Assembly: GCF_000024765.1 (NCBI RefSeq)
Contig: NC_013422.1
Location: forward strand, 1,817,501 to 1,881,500
Direction: 5' to 3'
DNA length: 64,000 nucleotides
DNA from: Halothiobacillus neapolitanus c2
Lineage (GTDB): Bacteria; Pseudomonadota; Gammaproteobacteria; Halothiobacillales; Halothiobacillaceae
In this document: positions 54,666 to 64,000 of the stretch, in pieces
How the letters are laid out: each line of letters starts with the position of its first letter
Numbering within the stretch: the stretch's first letter is position 1
Program-made: the position numbers and the translations under genes
Notes under the pieces: model-generated
Databases searched by the model: none
Told to the model about the DNA's origin: nothing
What the model saw: the letters and a program-made list of their open reading frames with translations, nothing else

Positions 54666-55229
54666 TCAGTGCGCCGCCGCTGGCGGTTCCATCTTCACGG
54701 GCGCACTCAGGCGGTAGAACAACAATCGGGCCAGTGTTTCGGCCAGCTCCTGACGAATCTGCGCCTCGTTACTGGTGGAAGCAATGACGCCGGTCGGATC
54801 GTAATTGTAGTTGCGCGCCTGACCAATCGTCTGCTCAGGTGAACGCCGTCCGTCTGACAGCTCGATGTGATAGGTAATCCGCTGATACAACTCATATTGC
54901 TGCACGGTTGCTTGTGGTGTAACCACGGCGACACGCTGTTCGACCGTATTCCTGTCGATCACAAGGGTGGCCGAAGCCTTGCTCGGGTCGGTCACGAGGG
55001 TGCTGTTCGTGTTCAGGAACAGACGTTGCAACTGCTGGTACACCGGATCGCTGGTACTCATGCCCTGCACATAAACCGCTTGATAAACCGGATCGAGGCT
55101 CGTCACGCCACGCAGGTGGTAGCCGCAGCCACCCAATGCGAGCGTTGCAAGAACGGCCAGCGCACCAAAAAAAGCGATGGCGCGCGATGGCAGGAAACGG
55201 GCAAAAAAAGAAAAATTCTGGCTGGTCAC
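54666..55229 (-). CDS. lptE: LPS-assembly lipoprotein LptE
   Basis: The 187-residue outer-membrane lipoprotein plugs LptD. The lipobox is LALGGC (Cys about residue 35) followed by GYHLRG, the family hallmark. ATSNEAQIRQELAETLARLLFYRL-type C-terminal helix is present (SNEAQIRQELAETLARLL). It sits between leuS and holA, the conserved rlpB location. Confidence 0.94.
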   Translation of the reverse strand: MTSQNFSFFARFLPSRAIAFFGALAVLATLALGGCGYHLRGVTSLDPVYQAVYVQGMSTSDPVYQQLQRLFLNTNSTLVTDPSKASATLVIDRNTVEQRVAVVTPQATVQQYELYQRITYHIELSDGRRSPEQTIGQARNYNYDPTGVIASTSNEAQIRQELAETLARLLFYRLSAPVKMEPPAAAH

Positions 55230-55232
55230 AGG

Positions 55233-57761
<2,529 letters not shown>

Positions 57762-57796
57762 CTACTGCCCCAAAAAACCGTGTCTGAGTACATGAA

Positions 57797-57981
57797 CCTA
57801 GTGTACTGTTTCGCTCTTGGAGGTACTTTCAGAGTCCTCCGAATGCGTCAGGACAAGGCGCCGTGCGCAGGCAATGGCCATACCCTTGTCAAGCACGGCA
57901 ACGCCGTCATGGCGCATTCGGAGGGCTCCCTTCGGGCGAGCCGCTGAATGTGCCTCCAAGAACGAAACAGTACACTCTAGG
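57797..57981. repeat. Nested palindromic (MITE-like) element, about 185 bp
   Basis: The outer arms run from TGTACTGTTTCG to GGAGG on the left (57802-57826) and their inverse on the right (57950-57974), about 26 bases with two or three mismatches. Inner arms beginning CCTCCGAATGCG (57836) and ending CGCATTCGGAGG (57912-57923) continue the symmetry. CCTA at the left and CTAGG at the right flank the ends. No ORF is credible. The gap 57690-58018 contains only this element and the start region of the next gene. Confidence 0.75.
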
Positions 57982-58018
57982 TGTATGCTGAGCGCAGATC
58001 TTCAGGAGGAATCGCAAC

Positions 58019-58408
58019 ATGTCTACCGACGAACAAACCAAAAATACAGCCCACGAAAGCTTGAGCGACCGTTACTACCACTGGCTGGGCACCATCTACG
58101 CCCGCCTGCTGGACGATGAAAGCCGGGCCATTACACGCCACAGCGATGAAATTATTGACGAATCACGTGCTGCGCTGGCCGATCACGAATATCACCCAGA
58201 TCTCGTGGACAACCTCCGCATAGACATCGCCAAAGCACAAACCACCCTGCGGCAGGATCGAGAAGCCTTCGCGAAAGAATGGCAAAATATTGAGCAAGAT
58301 CTTGCCAATAAATTGCTGTCGATTGCGGACAAGACCGATATCGAACTCAATGCGATGCGCGAAGAGGCGAGCTTGAAGCGTCCCGACAACAAGCATCAGG
58401 ACAAGTGA
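58019..58408 (+). CDS. Hypothetical 129-residue helical protein
   Basis: AGGAGG ten bases before the ATG gives strong support. The protein is charged and predicted mostly helical: SDRYYHWLGTIYARLLDDES and IDIAKAQTTLRQDREAFAKEW look like amphipathic or coiled-coil helices. No signal peptide or cysteines. No family recognised. Its stop overlaps a GTG of the next frame, and the small lipoprotein gene follows, so they are probably one operon started just downstream of the palindromic element. Confidence 0.75.
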   Translation: MSTDEQTKNTAHESLSDRYYHWLGTIYARLLDDESRAITRHSDEIIDESRAALADHEYHPDLVDNLRIDIAKAQTTLRQDREAFAKEWQNIEQDLANKLLSIADKTDIELNAMREEASLKRPDNKHQDK

Positions 58409-58419
58409 GGAGGCTACCA

Positions 58420-58605
58420 GTGAAGCGTCGTTTCTTCTGGATTTTGCCCGTACTTGTCGCCATTGCGCTTTCGGGTTGTGCATCCACTGCCTGGCGTTCG
58501 GGCGGCTCATCGAGTTACATCAGCGGATTTTCCTCTGACGCGTCCCGAGAGTCGCCTCGTGTGTACGGCCAGATCAATTCCTCCTACACCCATCGGACCA
58601 ATTAA
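58420..58605 (+). CDS. Small lipoprotein, 61 residues, unknown function
   Basis: GAGGAGG seven bases before the GTG at 58420 decides the start. The N-terminus KRRFFWILPVLVAIALSGC is a lipoprotein signal with lipobox LSGC, followed by a short Ser/Gly-rich mature peptide (ASTAWRSGGSSSYISGF) of about 40 residues. A longer GTG start at 58405 would overlap the previous gene. No family recognised. Confidence 0.65.
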   Translation: MKRRFFWILPVLVAIALSGCASTAWRSGGSSSYISGFSSDASRESPRVYGQINSSYTHRTN

Positions 58606-58624
58606 CTGGATCAAACTTTGGCAA

Positions 58625-58662
58625 TAAAAAAACCCCGCAACCGTTTCCGGCGCGGGGTTTTT
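58625..58662. terminator. Bidirectional rho-independent terminator
   Basis: CCCCGC pairs with GCGGGG around an inner CCG/CGG, flanked by a run of As before and Ts after (AAAAA...TTTTT), so it can terminate both the lipoprotein gene on the plus strand and sodA on the minus strand. Confidence 0.9.
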
Positions 58663-58683
58663 AGCTTTAAGACTACGACTGGA

Positions 58684-59292
58684 TTACTTCGCAGCAGCGT
58701 ACCGATCGCCAACCGCATCCCAACTGATAACATCCCAGATGGCCTTGAGGTAATCCGGGCGGCGGTTCTGGTAACGCAGATAGTATGCGTGTTCCCACAC
58801 ATCAATACCGAGGATGGGCGTGCCCTTGATCTCGGCGATGTCCATGGTGGGGTTGTCCTGATTCGGCGTTGAGCAGACGGCGAGTTTGCCCTGTGCGTCC
58901 AAAATTAACCAGGCCCAGCCGGAACCAAAACGCGTGGCGCCAGCGGTGCTCATCTGATCTTTCAATGCACTGAAGGAACCGAACGTGGCGTTGATGTCAT
59001 CGGCCAGATCGCCTGATGGCGCATCACCACCGTTCGGGGAGAGAATCGACCAGAACAGCGCATGATTGAAGTGTCCGCCGCCATTGTTGCGCACGGCTGG
59101 CGGGAGTTTGGACACATTCGCCATGATCTCTTCGATGGACTTGTCATCCCATTCGGTGCCGGCGATGGCATTGTTGCAGTTGGTCACATACGCGCCGTGG
59201 TGCTTGCTGTAGTGAATTTCCATGGTTTGCGCATCGATGGATTTATCGAGTGCGCCGTAATCGTAGCTGAGTTCCGGGAGTTGAAAAGCCAT
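58684..59292 (-). CDS. sodA: Superoxide dismutase, Mn-type sequence
   Basis: The 202-residue protein carries the four metal ligands in [21 protein letters not shown] and [20 protein letters not shown] and STPNQDNPT (the Gly and Gln positions) match the manganese type; iron enzymes usually have AAQ and an NAG segment there. Metal use in vivo cannot be proved. AGGAG before the ATG at 59292 decides the start. The promoter region 59293-59420 has two GGTTATTTATA direct repeats about 14 bp apart and an inverted repeat GTTAT-TT-ATAAC. Confidence 0.93.
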   Translation of the reverse strand: MAFQLPELSYDYGALDKSIDAQTMEIHYSKHHGAYVTNCNNAIAGTEWDDKSIEEIMANVSKLPPAVRNNGGGHFNHALFWSILSPNGGDAPSGDLADDINATFGSFSALKDQMSTAGATRFGSGWAWLILDAQGKLAVCSTPNQDNPTMDIAEIKGTPILGIDVWEHAYYLRYQNRRPDYLKAIWDVISWDAVGDRYAAAK

Positions 59293-59625
59293 ATCGTGCT
59301 CCTGTTCTGGGTTGAGAAAGTTAGCAGTGGTTAGCAGGGAAAACTGCCCAAACAAAAAGTCGATGGGCAGACTGGGTTATTTATATCCGGTTATTTATAA
59401 CATAGTAGAAGCAGGCTTATTTGCGCTACCCCCGAGAAATTGACCGAAGGACAGGTCGAAAACCGAATGCACGGATCAAGTACAGCGTAACACGAAGCGG
59501 GCTTCAGGCTGGCGCACTGCTCTCGAACTGGCGAATACAACGCTGGCGTCCGGCCATAACGGTTTTTCGAGGCGATATGAAGATAATGAGCGAAGTGAGC
59601 GCTCCGACCAGGGCGAAACGCCCCA

Positions 59626-60315
59626 CTACATCCGCAGTCCGCGCAACCATTTGACGACATTGAGCACCGAAGACAACGCTTGGGCGACATAGGTGAAAGC
59701 GGCCGCACGCAGAATCTGCCGTGCCGGTTTTTTTTCGGCCTTACCGAGCCAGCCGCATTCTTCAAGCATGGGCAGCGCGCGCTTGAAGCTGGCGTCCAGC
59801 TCGATAGGCAGGTTCGATAACTGCGCGACCAGCGGCACTGCCATCGTCAGCACACCGACGACCAGCATCACCAAAGCGGGCGCGGGTTGCTTTTCGATCA
59901 GCGTCACCGCCGGAATTGCCACCAGAATCCAACCGGCCACGCGTTGCGCCCAGGCGCTGCGTTCGACCATCTCTTGGCGTCGCGCGAAGGCCGGATCGCC
60001 CTCGGCATGTTGCAAGGCATGGCCCACTTCATGCGCCGCCACGGTGATGGCCGTGAGTGATCGACCGCTGAAATTTGCCGGCGACAAACGCACGCTGCGC
60101 GCATGGGGATCGTAATGATCGCCCTCCTTGGTGGCCTCGACCGTCACGTCACTCAATCCGCGTCGATCCAGCAGATAACGCGCCAGATCCCCGCCGGAAA
60201 AAGGATAGCGGTCGGCCGGTTGGGCATGGCGCGCCATCACCTGTCCTACCCACCAGTTCGGCCACCAAGATAACAGTGCCAGTAGGCCCATCGCGGCCAG
60301 TAACAAAATCAACAT
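59626..60315 (-). CDS. Membrane zinc metallopeptidase (YugP-like)
   Basis: The 229-residue protein of the Zn_peptidase_2 family has an N-terminal membrane helix, the zinc motif HEVGH (H95-H99, AAHEVGHALQHAEGD), and two more hydrophobic segments near 125-165. The substrate is unknown. Its ATG overlaps the tamB stop (TGATG), so it is co-translated with tamB. The gap 59356-59625 has no supported gene. Confidence 0.87.
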   Translation of the reverse strand: MLILLLAAMGLLALLSWWPNWWVGQVMARHAQPADRYPFSGGDLARYLLDRRGLSDVTVEATKEGDHYDPHARSVRLSPANFSGRSLTAITVAAHEVGHALQHAEGDPAFARRQEMVERSAWAQRVAGWILVAIPAVTLIEKQPAPALVMLVVGVLTMAVPLVAQLSNLPIELDASFKRALPMLEECGWLGKAEKKPARQILRAAAFTYVAQALSSVLNVVKWLRGLRM

Positions 60316-63300
60316 CAGTGAATCCGGTAGATCAGATCACCGCCGGTCGCGTCTGGACTCGTGGTGATTTCGATTGAAAACAGATTGCTTAATTTGTATT
60401 GCGTGATGAGTTCACTCAAGCCATTGACCACACCCACCGCGTACCGCACGAAGAGACGGTCACCGATTTGTTTACCTAGGGAAAGCTGCGTATCGCCAAA
60501 TCCCCCGGAGGTGTCCAAACCAACCGAATCAAAGCCGAACTTCTGGCCGATGTCGCGCACGATATCGTTGCCCTGCGCCACACCGAGACCGGCAATAGCA
60601 TTCATCAGCATGGCCCGATCCCCCGATCCCGAATCGCTCAAGGGCTTACCAGTCAGCAGTATCGACAGGGCATCGGATTCGGGCAAGGAGGGCGATGAAA
60701 ACACGGTTGTTTTGGGTTGATACAGCGTGCCAGTGATGTTCAGCCCGACCGTGGTGTCACCAACGACCCGTTGCGCAGTGGCCGCAATACCCGGATCGCC
60801 CAACGGCCCGACAAACTGTAACCGCCCCTGTTTGACGGCCAGATTTTGCCCATAGGCTTTGTACGTGCCGTTGATTAAATCAATTTCGCCGAATGCAGCC
60901 AAGGGCGCGTTCGGACGCAGGCGCAGGTTAAGCGTACCGGTCAAACCGGTCGAAAAACCCATGCCGGCGAGCGAAACTGCTTGGCCCAGAATCAGTTTGA
61001 TATCCGCTGTTACGGGATAAGCCGTTGTGGGGGTAAGTTTTTTCTCACCCACAATCACCAAATCATTGGTTGATTTGACCACCGCGTCGGGGAGTTTTTC
61101 AATGCGCGCGGTCACCGTGGGCAGTGTGATCGAACCGCCGATTTTTGCGCCCGCCTTGCTGGCATCCAGCGTCAAATCAGGACTGGCATCGATCAGAAGG
61201 CTTGGCAGACGCAATACCGGAACGTCTTGCCCTTGAATCTGCGCCTGCACCTCCCATTGAGGCAGCTTGGCCAAATCGCCAGTCCCTTGAATACGCAGAT
61301 GGCCCTTTGCGACCGCCGATGGCTGCTTGTTTGCCGGTATTGTATTGGCACTGTCTTGGGCCACCAAACCGTTCAAACCACCGGAAAAAACAAGTTGTCC
61401 GTTGCTGTCGATCTGCGCATTGAGCGTGCCTTGATCGTAAGCCACTCCGGTATCGGGCAGGGTGAACGCCAATTGATCGACCGTGAGCTTTCCACTGGGC
61501 TTGGGTTGATCCAGCGTACCGGCAACCTTGAGATCGGCACGCGCCTGTCCCTTAAGCCCAGCAACTTGCGGCAAGAAGCCTTGTAAAACGCGCACGCTGG
61601 GCAACGCTGCCGTAAGATCGAGCGCCAGGGGTTTTGCCCCGGCTAGCCCCACGGTGCCACCGCCTTTGATGTTGAGCAATTGCGGTACATCAGCGGCAAC
61701 TGCTACATTCACGACACCCGATTGAACACGGGCGGTCAGATCCACGTTCTTGTAGTGGTAGGCTTGATTATCCAAAGTGTCAGGCAGACGAAATTCGCTG
61801 TCGGGCAAGCTCAATTTCAGCGAGCCGCCCAGTTGCCCCGCCGTGATCGACCCATTGGCTGTTACGCGCACGCGTCCGGGCAAATCAGCGGCAATCGGCA
61901 GCCAGGGCGTGATCAGCGCCAAGGGCAAATCGGCATCCATCTGACCCTTGCTTTTTTCCTGACTCGCCAAGTTTCTGGCTAGGTCAATGCACAGATGACC
62001 CGACTGGTATTTTTTACTCGCATCCGTGGCCAGACACGTTTTACCCAAGGTTTGTTGCTGCTTTGATAAGGTCAGATCTGCGGGTTTTTCAAGATGCCAT
62101 GACGGTATCGATTTACCTTCAAAGCGCGCGGGCAGTACGTCCAGGTGTTTGATTTGCCCGCTCCAACTCAATATGGGTGTACTCCCAATTTGAGCCAGTA
62201 AACCATCAATCGCCAGGCGCACTTCCCCCTGCGGGCTCTGCGCAGTCAGCCTAAAACGCTGCGCTGCACTGAAGCCGCCTCCAACATCGGCGCTTTGCGC
62301 ATTGAACACAAATTGCGGCCACTGGCCTTGTGCATCCAAAGTGAGCTTATTCAAACGCACATCAGCGGTTTTTTTGGCATTCTCTTGCGTCAGCTGATCG
62401 GCACGCAGGGAAAGATCGTAGACAGATGTCTGCTGCTGTTTCACCCGCCCGTTCAGGCTCAAGTTAGCCAACTGCCATTGCGCGTAGGCTAGCTTACGGG
62501 CGCGCAAATCAACGGTGGCGTTCGGTTGCTGCACGCTGCCCGTTACCTCGGTTTTAAGCTCAATACTGCCGGTTAAATCGGGCAGATTGAATGCCTGCCA
62601 GGGAATCTGCGCGAGTTGCGGGATGTGGGCATTCACGGTCAAATCGACGGGCGTATTTTTCGCCAAATCCGCCATCGTCACGCGGCCTTTGGCATTTATG
62701 GACGCATCGGCCAGATTGATTTTTGCCTGCTTCACATCAAGCCGCTGATCGGCAAAACTGCCGTGTAACGCCAATGACAACGGCACCCGAACCGTTTTTT
62801 GATTAGCCGCAGTTGCAGGCATAAGCAGCACCGTGCTCGGTATTGACCAGTCAAAACTTATTTGAGCATCCCGCAACGGATCGATACCCAATGAACCGTT
62901 CACTTTAAGATGCGTGCTGATCGCTCCCTCGGCGACCACGCCAGTTGATGCCAACATATCGCGCAGGGCTCCTCGATCCAAATCCAGCGAGAGCGCCACG
63001 GGCCGTGCGCCGGTCAAGCCCAGTTCGCCCTTTGCCTTGAGCGCACCGCCCGCCAATGTCCCGTTGCTGATATCCAGCGAGACCTGTTGATTCGCCATCG
63101 AACCATCCACCGTTAGCCCATCGAAGGGCAGCTTGGCTAGATGCCCTCCAAGCTCAGTGAGCTTAAATTGCATCTCAGGCGTTGTGGGCTTACTTGCCTT
63201 GTCGTCTTTTTGGGCAAATGAAAACTGGTAATCAAAGCCCACCTGCCCCGCCGCCGCGGGCGCAAGCCTTGCCGGATTCAAACCCCTTGCCTGCCCGTGA

Positions 63301-64000
63301 ATAGTGGCTGTGAGCTGGGGGGCAAAATCCACGCTGCCCCGCCCACAGAGCGATCCATCGAGGGTATCGATGTGCAATTTTTCCAATGACATGCGCTGCG
63401 GATTGATCAGCGCATCGGCTTGCAGCGTAGCCGTCGGCGTCGTAAATCCCTCTCAACGACCGTTTAGCTGCGTTTTAATATTAGCCAGATTGCCGCCCAG
63501 TGCCATCTGCGCCAACGCCCACCCTTGTGGCATTGAAACAATCGTCGCTAAATGGCCTTGAATTTGATGTGGCGTTGCCACTGCTACGCGCAGCGCGCCC
63601 TGCCCTTCAATGGTTGTTTTGTGCGCGGCCTCATCGGTGTACCCATCGGCGACAGCCTGGGCGGGCATACCCGCCACAATCTTGTTTATTTTTAATGAAA
63701 TCATCTCTGCATCCGCACGGCCCTCGGCTTGCAAGGTCGTGAGCATTAGGCTGGGTTGCGGATTGGGCTCATCTTGGCTTTGCTGCACTAACGTGAAGTA
63801 ATCGAGCTGCAGATGCGCCACCTGAATACCCACCGGCAGTTTCAACGGCAAATCAGCCAGATCAAACGGCTTGGCTGGCGCTGTTGATTTACTGGGCGCA
63901 GGCAGTCGCAAAACCACATCTTTGGCGGTGAGGTTTTTTATGAGCAAGTTAAAGTGCCAGAATTGCCGCCAATCGAGCGCCAGATCGGCCTTGCCGATAT
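60315..64000 (-). pseudogene. tamB: Translocation and assembly module TamB, in-frame TGA, cut by window edge
   Basis: The C-terminal DUF490 domain is clear (GTYKAYGQNLAVKQGRLQF, then QKFGFDSVGLDTSGGFGDTQL and VRYAVGVVNGLSELITQYKL), preceded by long AsmA-like beta repeats. The same frame continues past 63392 to the window edge (FWHFNLLIKNLTAKDV), interrupted by one TGA at 63453-63455, within NGR*EGFTTPTATLQADA. A single base change would explain it. The truncated 1025-residue part could restart at 63392, but without the N-terminal membrane anchor it would not be exported. A sequencing error is the alternative. Confidence 0.85.

Noticed and set aside
59391-59765. 124-codon minus-strand frame
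   Set aside because: It overlaps the peptidase 3' end, has no ribosome binding site and no motif.

Overview
The window is a chromosomal segment of a gammaproteobacterium. The evidence is gene order: thrB-dusB-fis; ampD-ampE; leuC-leuD-leuB-asd-fimV; exbB-exbD-msbA-lpxK-Trm112-kdsB; and leuS-lptE-holA-proA-nadD-rsfS-rlmH-maf-rng-yhdP. Moderate GC content, the lack of enteric features and the overall style suggest a Chromatiales or Halothiobacillus-like sulfur bacterium, but that placement is only an inference. I see no rRNA, tRNA, CRISPR array, prophage or complete transposon. Most of the window is housekeeping genes in tight, often ATGA-overlapping operons.

Layout. 1-5.1 kb: 5' end of polA (minus strand, cut by the window edge), a LOG-family gene, thrB-dusB-fis, and tcdA. 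5.2-9.7 kb: a large globin-containing GGDEF/EAL protein overlapping cca. 9.9-12.2 kb: ampD-ampE-histidine phosphatase (minus). 12.3-15.6 kb: a TetR regulator, two carboxymuconolactone-decarboxylase-like genes and a DMT transporter, with two related palindromes. 15.6-16.8 kb: thiamine-binding protein, YchJ and PncC (minus). 17.2-19.8 kb: a secreted subtilase with a GlyGly-CTERM anchor, overlapping a small lipoprotein that resembles a detached subtilase propeptide. 19.8-22.4 kb: a small membrane protein, a frameshifted NTF2-like gene and DinB, divergent from a MocR-type regulator broken by an in-frame stop. 22.5-31.4 kb: rlmC, fimV, asd, leuB, a DMT transporter, leuD and leuC (all minus), with a divergent LysR gene at 31.5 kb.

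32.4-34.9 kb: an Old Yellow Enzyme reductase, a DUF2288 protein, a cupin and a small membrane protein. 34.9-41.9 kb: envelope and LPS genes (kdsB, Trm112, lpxK, msbA, exbD, exbB, a MuiA-like protein). 42-44.3 kb: DAHP synthase and a nitrilase-family amidase. 44.3-57.7 kb: the long leuS-to-yhdP run of tRNA charging, LPS assembly, replication, proline, NAD, ribosome and RNA-processing genes. 57.8-60.3 kb: a nested palindromic element, two small genes, Mn-type superoxide dismutase and a zinc metallopeptidase. 60.3-64 kb: tamB, running off the window and carrying an in-frame TGA.

The most unusual items are: (1) a 48-codon ORF made mainly of a 12-bp repeat (Met-Asn-His-Glu) that lies between exbD and msbA and overlaps the msbA start codon; (2) the protease plus propeptide-like lipoprotein pair; (3) a c-di-GMP enzyme whose globin-like domain sits between GGDEF and EAL; (4) three disrupted genes (NTF2-like, MocR, tamB); and (5) several palindromic repeat elements placed exactly against stop codons.
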